A DNA stretch of 64,000 bases from Pedobacter psychrodurus (GCF_004331735.1 NZ_SJSO01000001.1:360834-424833), one strand, 5' to 3'; positions 36,326 to 45,164 are shown, counted from the first letter of the stretch. The notes: generated by a model from the letters alone, not told the origin. Translations and numbers: made by a program.

Positions 36326-36823
36326 ATGAGAAAACAGATTCTAAAAATCGCAATTTTTGTAGGCTTAATTACCACAGTCACTCTCAGTATGGGCTTTTAT
36401 GTCCGAGATCCATATGATTGCTCTAAATTTTATGATGAGGATTATGGGATTAGCGGTCAATGCGCCCCAGGTTTATTTTTTAATATGTATACCCAAATGT
36501 GCGATTATGCAGACAATGTAGATTGCGTAGAGATGGTAGGAGGAGGAAGGAAATCTACCGCTTTAATGGGTAATGGCCCTGTAACACTATCATTTAGCGC
36601 TGGGCAGGCAGTTAATTTAGAACTGAAGAATAATAATGTGTTGGGTATAGGGGTAACAATACATGCCAATTATCAAAATGGTGCAGATTGGAATGCTTAT
36701 ATGCTACCATTAGGGTCTACGAGTAAAGGGTATTCTGTGTTTGGAACAGTTCCTATTGGGTGGAATTTTAGTGCTAGTTCAGCTGGAGAGGCTGTGGTTA
36801 GTGTTACAGCAACATGGAATTAA
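36326..36823 (+). CDS. Secreted protein with a reduced peritrophin-A/CBM14-like domain
   Basis: This 165-residue exported protein has a signal helix at about residues 5-24. Residues 28-67 read DPYDCSKFYDEDYG, then GQCAPGLFFNMYTQMC, then DYADNVDC. This is the cysteine and aromatic pattern of chitin-binding type-2 (peritrophin-A) domains, which are mostly known from animals. Four cysteines are present (32, 46, 59, 67), corresponding to C2, C4, C5 and C6 of the six-cysteine pattern. The missing pair, C1 and C3, bond to each other in the canonical fold. After a GGGRKS linker, residues 85-165 form a beta-rich domain of unknown kind. The assignment is from pattern only. The gene starts two bases after the thioredoxin lipoprotein gene, so the two are probably co-translated. 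Confidence 0.62.
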   Translation: MRKQILKIAIFVGLITTVTLSMGFYVRDPYDCSKFYDEDYGISGQCAPGLFFNMYTQMCDYADNVDCVEMVGGGRKSTALMGNGPVTLSFSAGQAVNLELKNNNVLGIGVTIHANYQNGADWNAYMLPLGSTSKGYSVFGTVPIGWNFSASSAGEAVVSVTATWN

Positions 36824-36840
36824 TTTAAATATTTAATATA

Positions 36841-37329
36841 ATGAAAACAAAATTAAAGAGTACTATTCTGCTTAGCTTGATATTAACAACAAGTACAATA
36901 TTCAGTTGCACAAAGAAAAACGATGAATCTAAGCAGCTTATGGATAAGATTTCATCTTACAAGAGTAGCATTTCTGTTAAGGCACTTGTTGAAAAAAAAT
37001 CATTTATTGATGTGGATTTTGCAAAAATAGCACCGATTAAATTGAGGTCAAATAAGACAGAAAAGGAGATGCGGGAGCAAGAGCTAGAAATGGCTAAAGC
37101 AAAAGCCGCGGTTTATCGATTTTATTCTCATGTTAAACTGATTAATGGCCTTTATAAGGTTGAGATAGAAAATGGTAAAAGCATCAACATTTCAGAAAAC
37201 TCATTTATATTCATTGAGAACAATTTAAAGGCAAATAATGATTGGATTGAGAAAGAAAAGGCTGCGGGAAAGATTGTTGATACTCCGCCCGTAACATCAG
37301 AATACCTAAATGCACTAATAAAGAATTAA
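36841..37329 (+). CDS. Small lipoprotein of unknown function
   Basis: This 162-residue lipoprotein has a signal with lipobox IFSC (Cys23) and then KKNDESKQ. The mature part is charged and mostly helical, with an EKEMREQELEMAKAKAAVYRFYSHV stretch at about 77-101. I recognise no domain. It is 17 bases after the CBM14-like gene and ends the group, with a strong terminator directly behind it. That places it in the same short operon as the thioredoxin lipoprotein and the CBM14-like protein. Confidence 0.65.
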   Translation: MKTKLKSTILLSLILTTSTIFSCTKKNDESKQLMDKISSYKSSISVKALVEKKSFIDVDFAKIAPIKLRSNKTEKEMREQELEMAKAKAAVYRFYSHVKLINGLYKVEIENGKSINISENSFIFIENNLKANNDWIEKEKAAGKIVDTPPVTSEYLNALIKN

Positions 37330-37346
37330 TAATATAAAACAATAAA

Positions 37347-37385
37347 GCAAAAAGCTTACCCAGCCAGGTAAGCTTTTTGCTTTTT
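37347..37385 (+). terminator. Strong intrinsic terminator closing the small AT-rich operon
   Basis: GCAAAAAGCTTACC (37347-37360), loop CAGCCA and GGTAAGCTTTTTGC (37367-37380) form a perfect 14-bp stem followed by TTTTT. The A/T-rich base of the stem would also allow function on the other strand. Confidence 0.93.
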
Positions 37386-37435
37386 AATTCATACAATGGT
37401 TACATAAATTCCATCTGTGTTTCATACTAAAAAAT

Positions 37436-37443
37436 TAATTTTG
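37436..37443 (+). promoter_or_regulatory. Possible -7 element before the GDPD-GH16 gene
   Basis: TAATTTTG fits the Bacteroidota -7 consensus TAnnTTTG and lies 24 bases before the start codon. The upstream -33 position has no good TTTG, so support is partial. Confidence 0.35.
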
Positions 37444-37466
37444 ATATTGCATAATTAAATCCAAAT

Positions 37467-38972
37467 ATGAAACGAATATTTATTTCTGCGCTAATGTTGT
37501 TCATTTTTACCGCCTCTTTTGCTCAAAAATTTAACTGGAATAAAAACCAGGTAATTGCGCACCGTGGCGCATGGAAGAAAAATAATTTCCCTCAAAATTC
37601 CATAGCTTCTTTAAACGAAGCAGTAAAGCTTGGTTGTTATGGTTCGGAATTCGATATATGGATGACCGCAGATAATGTTTTGGTCATTAATCACGATCCT
37701 GAATTTCAGGGTTTGGTTATCGAAAAAGTAAACTATGCTGATTTATTGACCAAAACCATGAGCAATGGCGAAAAGATTCCAACGCTCGAAGCCTATTTAT
37801 TGGAAGGTAAAAAGCAAAGAACAACCAAACTTATTTTAGAGATCAAACCTTCGCTAGTTAGTAAAGAACGTGGGATTGAGGTGACCAATAAATGTGTTGA
37901 AATGGTTCAGAAACTTGGGGTAGTGGAGTGGGCGGAGTATATCAGTTTTGATTACGATTACTGTAAACGTATTTTAGCCTTGATGCCCAAAGCAAAAGTG
38001 GCCTATTTAAAAGGCGAAATCAGTGCGGAACAAATGAAAGCAGATAAATTAACCGGTGTTGATTATCATTTTAGCGTTTACCAAAAAGATGGGTGGATTG
38101 AAAATGCCCAAAAACTAGGCTTAACCGTAAATGCATGGACGGTAAATACTGTCCCTGAAATTCAATGGCTATTGGCACACCAGGTTGATTACATTACCAC
38201 TAACGAGCCAGAATTAACTTTCGAAGAACTCAAAAAAACACCAGTTGCAACAGGTTGGAAACTGAAATGGGCTGATGAATTTAATGATGCAGGATTAGCT
38301 TTGGCAAAAAACTGGAGTTACGATGTTGGTGGAAAAGGCTGGGGAAATAACGAACTTCAATACTATACCGATGCCGATAGCTCGAATGCAATTGTAAAAA
38401 AACGAAATCTGAATATTACAGCCGTAAAAGCAGAGAAGGAAAACAACCATTACACTTCGGCCAGATTGGTAACGAAAAATAAATTCGATTTTAAATACGG
38501 AAGGGTAGAAGTTCGCGCAATATTGCCCAAAGGCAGGGGCTTATGGCCTGCAATATGGGCCTTACCAACCGACGGGAAGTATGGTGGCTGGCCAAAGAGC
38601 GGCGAAATTGATATTATGGAGCATGTAGGTTATGATCCTGATAGCGTTCATGGAACGGTACATACCGAAAAGTTTAACCATATAATCAAAACGCAGGTGG
38701 GCAAGGCTTTAAAGGTTAATAATCCTTATACTGAATATCATATTTATGCTGTAGAATGGTTTGCCGATAGGATAGACTTCTTTATAGATAATCAAAAATA
38801 CCTCACTTTTAAAAATACCAAAAAAGGATCTGGCGATTGGCCATTTGATCAAAACTTCCACATTATTTTAAATGTAGCCGTAGGTGGCGGTTGGGGTGGT
38901 AAAAAAGGAATAGACGAATCTATTTTCCCTGCAACAATGAAGGTTGATTATGTTAGGGTATTTCAGAAATAA
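37467..38972 (+). CDS. Glycerophosphodiester phosphodiesterase fused to GH16 glycoside hydrolase
   Basis: This 501-residue secreted protein (signal ending TASFAQ, residue 20) joins two enzymes. Residues 28-255 are a GDPD domain: VIAHRGAWKKNNFPQNS (His32), GSEFDIWMTADN (Glu61, Asp63), NHDP (His76), LILEIKP and a closing VNAWTVNT...DYITTNEP. Residues 262-501 are a GH16 domain: WADEFNDAG, NELQYYT, the catalytic GEIDIMEHVG (Glu380, Asp382, Glu385) and MKVDYVRVFQK at the end. The first half should hydrolyse glycerophosphodiesters, the second a beta-1,3(4)-glucan or similar polysaccharide. One target carrying both bonds, such as a glycerophosphate-decorated glucan, is a guess. The phospholipase gene follows on the same strand. 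Confidence 0.9.
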   Translation: MKRIFISALMLFIFTASFAQKFNWNKNQVIAHRGAWKKNNFPQNSIASLNEAVKLGCYGSEFDIWMTADNVLVINHDPEFQGLVIEKVNYADLLTKTMSNGEKIPTLEAYLLEGKKQRTTKLILEIKPSLVSKERGIEVTNKCVEMVQKLGVVEWAEYISFDYDYCKRILALMPKAKVAYLKGEISAEQMKADKLTGVDYHFSVYQKDGWIENAQKLGLTVNAWTVNTVPEIQWLLAHQVDYITTNEPELTFEELKKTPVATGWKLKWADEFNDAGLALAKNWSYDVGGKGWGNNELQYYTDADSSNAIVKKRNLNITAVKAEKENNHYTSARLVTKNKFDFKYGRVEVRAILPKGRGLWPAIWALPTDGKYGGWPKSGEIDIMEHVGYDPDSVHGTVHTEKFNHIIKTQVGKALKVNNPYTEYHIYAVEWFADRIDFFIDNQKYLTFKNTKKGSGDWPFDQNFHIILNVAVGGGWGGKKGIDESIFPATMKVDYVRVFQK

Positions 38973-39103
38973 TGGACGATGTAATATGGATAAGGGAAGA
39001 TGGAGAATCAAACTGCCAATCGCCAACTGAAAATTACTAACTATCAACTGAAAGTTGAACTGCTTTATATAAATTGCAGTATCTAAGCTATATTGTATAA
39101 TTT
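38973..39103. repeat. Intergenic run of degenerate CAACTGAAA-type units
   Basis: Around 39010-39057 the sequence contains ACTGCCAA, TCGCCAACTGAAAA, TCAACTGAAAG and TTGAACTGC, imperfect units of about seven bases. Similar low-complexity runs with other units lie before 2521 and before 10660. An AT-rich stretch with TATATAAATTG follows before the phospholipase start. Confidence 0.45.
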
Positions 39104-41473
39104 ATGGACTCACGTAGAGAATTTCTAAAAAAAGCGGCCTTGTTTGCCGGAGCCACTGGCATGGCCAATACCTTGCCCAGTTCGGTGCTTAAAGCCATGT
39201 CGATTAACCCAGAACCGGGTAGTACATTTTACGATGCAGAACATATTGTTTTCCTGATGCAGGAAAACAGGTCTTTCGACCATATGTTTGGTAAAATGAA
39301 AGGTGTTCGCGGGTTTAACGATCCCCACCCACATATTCAACCTGATGGAAACAAAGTTTGGTTGCAAAAAGATGGCCAGGGTTACACCTATGCTCCTTTT
39401 CATGTAGATATTAACAAAACAAAAATCACCTGGCAGGGTGGTTTACCACATTCGTGGAATGACCAGGTTGCAGCACGAAATGGTGGCCGTTACGATAAAT
39501 GGCTGCCCGTTAAAACACCAATGACGTTGGCTTACTATGATCGGAATGATGTTCCTTTCTATTATGCCATGGCCGATGCTTTTACCATTTGTGATCAGCA
39601 TTTTTGCTCATCGCTAACCGGAACAACACCAAATAGACTGTTCTTTTTTACAGGAACCGTTCGTGGAGAAAAAAGTGCAAACCGGGTTGCGGTAGTAAAT
39701 AACGATCAGGCCGAATCGCAAAATAATGTATTCGTAGATTGGCCAACCTTTCAGGAAACATTAGAAGATAATGGTATCGATTGGCGCATATACCAAAACG
39801 AACTGTGGACCTCAAAACTCCCGGAAGGCGAAATAGACGATTGGTTGGGAAATTACGGCGATAATCCTGTAGAGTACATCAGCAGGCACAACGTTAAACT
39901 ATCAGCTTACTTTAGAAAAAATGGCGATAATACCGTTAAACCAGCTTTAACCGCAAAAGAAGTTCAGGATAAATATGATAAATTATCTCAAAAAGAAAAG
40001 AACTTAGTAGATAAAGCGTTTACGACAAACATTTCTCAAAAAGATTATCTCGATCTTGAACCATTTACTTTTAAAAATGACCAGGGTAAGTCTGAAACGA
40101 TTAATGTGCCTAAAGGCGATATTTTTCATCAGTTTAGAAAGGACGTAGATGGCGGGAAATTACCAATGGTTTCGTGGTTGGTTGCACCTCAACGTTTTTC
40201 CGATCACACCAGTTCCCCACTGTACGGAACCTGGTACGTGAGCGAAGCCCTCGATATTTTAACCAAAAACCCAGAGGTTTGGAAAAAGACAATTTTTGTT
40301 CTAACCTATGATGAAAATGATGGTTACTTTGATCATCAGCCACCTTTCGTGGTGCCAAACCCTGATGATTCAACCAGTGGAAAGGTATCTGAAGGAATAA
40401 ACTATGCCACGGATTTTGAAGCAAGAAAGGGAAGTCCGATCGGCTTGGGCTATCGGGTTCCATTGGTTATTGCCTCACCTTGGAGTAAGGGTGGTTTTGT
40501 AAACTCGCAGGTTTTCGATCATACGTCATCATTAATGTTTATGGAAAAATGGTTGGCTAAAAAAACAGGCAAAACCATTAAAAGTAATAACATTAGCGAT
40601 TGGCGAAGAAATATCTGTGGCGATTTAACCTCGGTGTTTAGACCATATAATGGAGGAGAAATCAAATCTCCGGAACCATTAAAGAGGGATGTTGTGGTAA
40701 CCAATATTGGTAATGCTAAAAATAAACCCGCTCAGGTTGGACCTACTGCCCTTAATAAAACCGAAATTGCAAAAATAAATAAATTCGAATCCTTTTCTGC
40801 TGAGACATCTAATCATGCCCCTAAGCAGGAAAACGGAACAAAACATGCCTGTGCCTTACCTTATCATTTAACGGTTGATGCAAATCTGGTTAATAATGAG
40901 ATAACACTTACTTTTCAATCGGCAAAAACTTTGTTCGGTAGTGAAATAGAAACTGTTGGTGCACCTTTCAACATGAATACCATTGCCAAATTTAAAGGTG
41001 TTGCGGGCAAAACATGGGCCTATGCCGTAAAGGCGGGCGATGTGTTAAAAGACAGCATTAAACTGGATGATTTTGACAACGAAGTTTATGACCTAACAGT
41101 AAGTGGTCCGAATGGTTTTTACAGGAATTTCGTAGGCAGCAAAAAAAATCCTTCCGTTGTTGTAAAAGCATATCCAGAGCAAGGTGGTTTGGTAAGCAAA
41201 AAACTTACAGGTACCCTGGTTTTCGCTATTGAGAACAAAGGCGCTGGTTTAATTACACTCCAAATTGTAGATAACAAATACAAATCGGGGAGCAAATCGG
41301 TAACAATCAAGCCAAAATCGAGTACAAATATTTCCTTTAATCTGGCTAAAAGTGCGAATTGGTACGATTTCAGTATTGTGCAGACGGGTAATACCACATT
41401 TAAACACCGTTATGCAGGTAAAATAGAAACCGGAGAAATTACCCAAACCGACCCATACATGGGCAACGCATAA
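39104..41473 (+). CDS. Phosphocholine-specific (non-hemolytic type) phospholipase C, Tat-exported
   Basis: This 789-residue enzyme is of the PlcN/PlcH type, hydrolysing phosphatidylcholine-like lipids to diacylglycerol and phosphocholine. A twin-arginine signal (SRREFLKKAALFAGATG) is at residues 3-19. The phosphoesterase domain (about 45-510) has HIVFLMQENRSFDHMFGKMKGVRGF, SLTGTTPNRLFFFTG, LPMVSWLVAPQRFSDH, FVLTYDENDGYFDHQ and FDHTSSLMFMEKWL. Two C-terminal beta domains (about 590-780, DUF756-like) follow, as in the family. It sits between the GDPD-GH16 and sensor-kinase genes, and phospholipid-derived phosphate, choline or glycerol scavenging is a plausible theme. Confidence 0.93.
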   Translation: MDSRREFLKKAALFAGATGMANTLPSSVLKAMSINPEPGSTFYDAEHIVFLMQENRSFDHMFGKMKGVRGFNDPHPHIQPDGNKVWLQKDGQGYTYAPFHVDINKTKITWQGGLPHSWNDQVAARNGGRYDKWLPVKTPMTLAYYDRNDVPFYYAMADAFTICDQHFCSSLTGTTPNRLFFFTGTVRGEKSANRVAVVNNDQAESQNNVFVDWPTFQETLEDNGIDWRIYQNELWTSKLPEGEIDDWLGNYGDNPVEYISRHNVKLSAYFRKNGDNTVKPALTAKEVQDKYDKLSQKEKNLVDKAFTTNISQKDYLDLEPFTFKNDQGKSETINVPKGDIFHQFRKDVDGGKLPMVSWLVAPQRFSDHTSSPLYGTWYVSEALDILTKNPEVWKKTIFVLTYDENDGYFDHQPPFVVPNPDDSTSGKVSEGINYATDFEARKGSPIGLGYRVPLVIASPWSKGGFVNSQVFDHTSSLMFMEKWLAKKTGKTIKSNNISDWRRNICGDLTSVFRPYNGGEIKSPEPLKRDVVVTNIGNAKNKPAQVGPTALNKTEIAKINKFESFSAETSNHAPKQENGTKHACALPYHLTVDANLVNNEITLTFQSAKTLFGSEIETVGAPFNMNTIAKFKGVAGKTWAYAVKAGDVLKDSIKLDDFDNEVYDLTVSGPNGFYRNFVGSKKNPSVVVKAYPEQGGLVSKKLTGTLVFAIENKGAGLITLQIVDNKYKSGSKSVTIKPKSSTNISFNLAKSANWYDFSIVQTGNTTFKHRYAGKIETGEITQTDPYMGNA

Positions 41474-41477
41474 TAAA

Positions 41478-41497
41478 TATCCCCCAAAAAGGGGGAT
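41478..41497. repeat. Short C/G hairpin after the phospholipase gene
   Basis: ATCCCCC and GGGGGAT flank AAAAA and form a 7-bp stem just after the stop. There is no T-run of note. It resembles the CCCCT/AGGGG hairpin behind nadB. Confidence 0.45.
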
Positions 41498-41532
41498 GGC
41501 TTTTGAAAGAAATTATGCTTATTTTGTATTAC

Positions 41533-44448
41533 ATGTGCAGTAAACTGTCTATAATCAAGATAAATTTCATATTTTCTTTCATTTTGCTTTTTAGCCTTAA
41601 GCTATCGGCCCAAAGCTATAATTTTACCAATTACAGCCTGAAGGATGGCCTGCCTCAATCGCAGGTAATGGTAATTTATCAGGCAAAAGACAGGACGCTT
41701 TGGCTTGGCACTTTTGGCGGGGTAAGTAATTTCGATGGCAGGCAATTTACCTCCTATAGTAAAGCCGATGGACTGGGTTCAAATTCGATAAACTGTATCC
41801 TTGAAGATAACCAGAATCAGATTTATTTTGGTACAGAAGCAGGAATCAATACCCTAAAAAAGGGGAAAATAAGTACATTATCTTCAGGTAGAGGAGTAAG
41901 CCATTTACTTAAAGATAAGCAAGGTACGGTGTGGGGAATAACCGGGCGTAAACTTTTTAAAATTGAAAACGGCAAGCTTGTTTTTTATCCGATAGAAGAT
42001 AAAAGTATTCATGCTATCAATGCCGATAAATTCGGTAATCTCTATGCAGTAGTTTCAGAAAAAGGGATTTATCAGCTTAAAAATAACAAATGGGTGTTTT
42101 ATCAGGAATTGCCCCGCGAAGTCATTGCTTCATCCATTAGTAAGTTGCTTTTTGATAGAAAGATTAAAAACAAAGTCTATCTGTTAACCTATCGCAACGG
42201 AATTTATGTATTAGAGAACGGGATTTCAAAACCATTTTTTAAAAACCCGGGCATTGATACCTATTACTCCATAGCACAAGATAGTAAAGGGAATATGTGG
42301 GTAGGATCTGAAAAAGGAGCTTACCTTATTCACAAAAATGGTTCGATTATTCATTTTAATGGAGAAAATGGGCTAAGCGATAACCAGGTTAACGAAATAT
42401 TTAGCGATACGGAAAATAACATTTGGGTATCCTGTTTTAGTGATGGAATTTATAAATATGAGGGAGATGCCTTTATCCACTACAATAAGTTTAAAGGACA
42501 AAACATCGCATACCCTATAAGCGGAATTGCTGCAGATAAAAATGATAACCTCTGGTTTGGCACTTTTAACAAGGGTGTTTTTAAGTACGATGGTAAAAAT
42601 GTACAAAATGTCGATATCCCTGCTTTTAAGGATAAAAAAATCTACTTCGTTTATGCGGATAGAGCAAAAAACATTTGGTTTTCTACCTATGGCAATGGTG
42701 TTTGGAAATACGACGGACATAAATTTAGTCAGGTATTAAAGCCAGAAAGATTTGATAACAGTTCTATAGCTGAAGACGAGGTGGGAGGAATATGGATAAA
42801 CGGGCTCATGTCATCTACTTATTTAAAGGATGGAAAAGCCGAAAGAATAAGCGGGTTTGATGGCTATTTATCATGTATTTACCCTTTTAACAAGGATAGT
42901 GTGTTTCTTGGCACCTCAAAAGGCGTTACGCTCATTAAAAATAAAAAGATAGATAAAACATTTCATATCAAATCGCTCATCAACGTTCACGTACTGAGTA
43001 TTATAAAACATGATGATAATTTAATTTTTGCTACACTTGGTGATGGGATCATTACCTGGAATTTAAAAACGAAGGCCATTAAACGTTATGTTGTTGCAGA
43101 TGGACTAAACTCAAATGATATTTATAGCCTTGCAACCGATAAGAAAAATAATTTATGGGCCGGAACAGGTCGGGGGATTAACAAATTAACTTTTAATAAG
43201 CGGCAGCAAAATTATGAAGTTTTTAGAGATCATCCGCTAATTGTTGAGTGTAACCAAAACGCAATTATCAATTACAAAAACAGCATATTGGTGGGCACCA
43301 TAAATGGACTCATTCAATGTAAAACCAATGTGCTTACAGAGAGCGTAAAAAATCCTTTTATCCATATCCAACAGGTAAGTGTTTTTCATAAAAATGATCG
43401 GGCAAAAGATCTTTCAATAGATCTGAACGGAAAAGGAGATAAATTTTATAAACTTAATTACAATCAAAACCACATTTCGATAAGTTTTAAAGGCGTTTAC
43501 CTCACCAATCCAGAGAGCGTACTTTACCGATACAAACTGGTTGGGGTAGATAACGATTTCAGCAAACCTATACCCAATACGGAGATCGAATATTCGGCCA
43601 TAAGGCCAGGAAGTTATACCTTCCAGGTTTATGCGATCGCAAATGGTCAGCAATCGAATATAGAACAGTTTAGCTTTACCATTGTACCACCATATTACGA
43701 TACCATTTTATTTAAGATTAGCGCATTTTTGGTGCTTATATTCATGATCTGGCTTATCTTTTACCTGATTTTTAAAACCAGAGAACGCAAAAAACATCAG
43801 TTCGAAAAGTTAAAGTTAAAAGAACAAGAAAAAATAAGAAAGCAAACTGCAGAAGATTTTCATGATGATATTGGCAATAAACTAACCCGGATTAATGTTT
43901 TGTCTGAAATTTTGGATAAAAAGGTAGCCGGAACAGAAAAAGAGCAAAAAGAACTGATCAGGCTAATCAGAGAAAATGCCAGCCTGTTGTATACCGGAAC
44001 TAAAGATATTCTTTGGGCGCTAGATCCGCATAGCGATAATCTTTTTGAGATATTGATGCACATTAAAAATTTTGGAATCGATCTTTTCCAAAATACAGGC
44101 GTAACATTTAAAATGGAAGGCGTATTAAGTAAATACCAAAAACTACAGCTATCGATGGAGTTTAACCGCAACCTAACCCTTATCTTTAAAGAAATGCTAA
44201 ACAATGTGTTAAAGCACGCCAAAGCAAGCCAGGTGCTGATTATGGTTATTGAAACCGATCACGATACAGTAAACATCTTAACAACAGACGATGGCGAAGG
44301 TTTTGATATTGAAACGGTACAGAAAGGGAGAGGATTAAACAATATTCAAACACGCTGCAAGCGTATAAAATCGACTTTTCAAATTTCTTCTGTCAAGGGA
44401 AAAGGTACCACTACAACAATTTCTACCAGAATTCCTGTTACAAAATAG
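41533..44448 (+). CDS. Sensor histidine kinase with two-component regulator propeller
   Basis: This protein has about 971 residues from the ATG at 41533; an ATG at 41515 adds six residues. After a signal peptide ending KLSAQ, residues 30-630 are a string of propeller repeats (DRTLWLGTFGGVSNFDG, GNMWVGSEKGAYLI, NNIWVSCFSDGIYKYEG, NNLWAGTGRGINKL), giving two seven-bladed propellers. A Y_Y_Y domain, a membrane helix (near 735-757) and a kinase core follow: EDFHDDIGNKLTRI with phospho-acceptor His777, then ATPase motifs NVLKHAKAS and DDGEGFDIETVQKGRGLNNI. The kinase is of the NarX/HisKA_3-like type. It is not a hybrid, since the receiver is in the next gene. The ligand is probably a glycan or its breakdown product. 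Confidence 0.92.
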   Translation: MCSKLSIIKINFIFSFILLFSLKLSAQSYNFTNYSLKDGLPQSQVMVIYQAKDRTLWLGTFGGVSNFDGRQFTSYSKADGLGSNSINCILEDNQNQIYFGTEAGINTLKKGKISTLSSGRGVSHLLKDKQGTVWGITGRKLFKIENGKLVFYPIEDKSIHAINADKFGNLYAVVSEKGIYQLKNNKWVFYQELPREVIASSISKLLFDRKIKNKVYLLTYRNGIYVLENGISKPFFKNPGIDTYYSIAQDSKGNMWVGSEKGAYLIHKNGSIIHFNGENGLSDNQVNEIFSDTENNIWVSCFSDGIYKYEGDAFIHYNKFKGQNIAYPISGIAADKNDNLWFGTFNKGVFKYDGKNVQNVDIPAFKDKKIYFVYADRAKNIWFSTYGNGVWKYDGHKFSQVLKPERFDNSSIAEDEVGGIWINGLMSSTYLKDGKAERISGFDGYLSCIYPFNKDSVFLGTSKGVTLIKNKKIDKTFHIKSLINVHVLSIIKHDDNLIFATLGDGIITWNLKTKAIKRYVVADGLNSNDIYSLATDKKNNLWAGTGRGINKLTFNKRQQNYEVFRDHPLIVECNQNAIINYKNSILVGTINGLIQCKTNVLTESVKNPFIHIQQVSVFHKNDRAKDLSIDLNGKGDKFYKLNYNQNHISISFKGVYLTNPESVLYRYKLVGVDNDFSKPIPNTEIEYSAIRPGSYTFQVYAIANGQQSNIEQFSFTIVPPYYDTILFKISAFLVLIFMIWLIFYLIFKTRERKKHQFEKLKLKEQEKIRKQTAEDFHDDIGNKLTRINVLSEILDKKVAGTEKEQKELIRLIRENASLLYTGTKDILWALDPHSDNLFEILMHIKNFGIDLFQNTGVTFKMEGVLSKYQKLQLSMEFNRNLTLIFKEMLNNVLKHAKASQVLIMVIETDHDTVNILTTDDGEGFDIETVQKGRGLNNIQTRCKRIKSTFQISSVKGKGTTTTISTRIPVTK

Positions 44449-44483
44449 CACTCTAACCGTCTTAATTAAAACCAACAACAAAA

Positions 44484-45110
44484 ATGAGCCAGAATTTACG
44501 AATTGTTCTAATCGAAGATGACGATATTTTAAGAATGGGTTATGAATCGTTATTAAGCGATGTTGAAGATTTTGTAGTCGTAAATGCTTATGCATCGTAC
44601 GATTTGGCGAAGAAACACTTAGAGGCTGATCATCCAGATGTGATTCTGCTTGATATCCAGATGCCTGGCACCAATGGACTGCAAGCTTTGCCTTTTATCA
44701 AAAAAAGCTTACCCAACACGAATATTATTATCCTCACCGTTTTCGATTCGCCCGAATTGGTTTTCGAAGCCCTAACCATGGGCGCTGGTGGTTACCTCAC
44801 TAAAAATTCGAGCGCATCGAAAATTATAGATGCCGTGAGAGAAGTGAGTACGGGCGGAGGCGCTATGAGTACAAATGTAGCGCGCATTGTAATGCATTCT
44901 TTTCAAAAAAACCTGAACTCTCCTTTAACTAAACGCGAAACCGAAATATTAGATCGGATTGCAAACGGACAAACAAAATCTCAAATCGCAAACGATCTCT
45001 TTATTGATCAGGAAACCGTAAGGAGCCATGTGAAAAATATTTACATCAAACTCGATGTAAATTCCAAATCAGAAGCGATTAAAACAGCCAAGGAAAAGCG
45101 CTTTATTTGA
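44484..45110 (+). CDS. NarL/LuxR-type response regulator
   Basis: This 208-residue response regulator has a receiver domain at residues 5-122 (acidic EDDD at 11-14, phospho-acceptor Asp57 in VILLDIQMPG, the Thr of IILTVFD, Lys in YLTKNSSA). A LuxR-type HTH follows at about 143-203 (LTKRETEILDRIANGQTKSQIANDLFIDQETVRSHVKNIYIKL). It starts 35 bases after the kinase gene and is surely its partner. Likely targets are the neighbouring genes, including the VOC/AraC pair and the second susCD pair, but this is inference from position. Confidence 0.94.
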   Translation: MSQNLRIVLIEDDDILRMGYESLLSDVEDFVVVNAYASYDLAKKHLEADHPDVILLDIQMPGTNGLQALPFIKKSLPNTNIIILTVFDSPELVFEALTMGAGGYLTKNSSASKIIDAVREVSTGGGAMSTNVARIVMHSFQKNLNSPLTKRETEILDRIANGQTKSQIANDLFIDQETVRSHVKNIYIKLDVNSKSEAIKTAKEKRFI

Positions 45111-45138
45111 TCTATACCCGTATTCTGCTAAAAAATAA

Positions 45139-45164
45139 TGCGAAAATCACCCTTTTTGGGTGAT
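45139..45164. promoter_or_regulatory. Palindrome with shared TGCGAAAATCACC motif
   Basis: ATCACCC (45146-45152), TTTTT and GGGTGAT (45158-45164) form a 7-bp hairpin, overlapping TGCGAAAATCACC at 45139-45151. It is either a weak terminator for the response-regulator gene or an operator in front of the VOC gene. The 13-base motif recurs inverted at 46626-46638. Confidence 0.45.
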
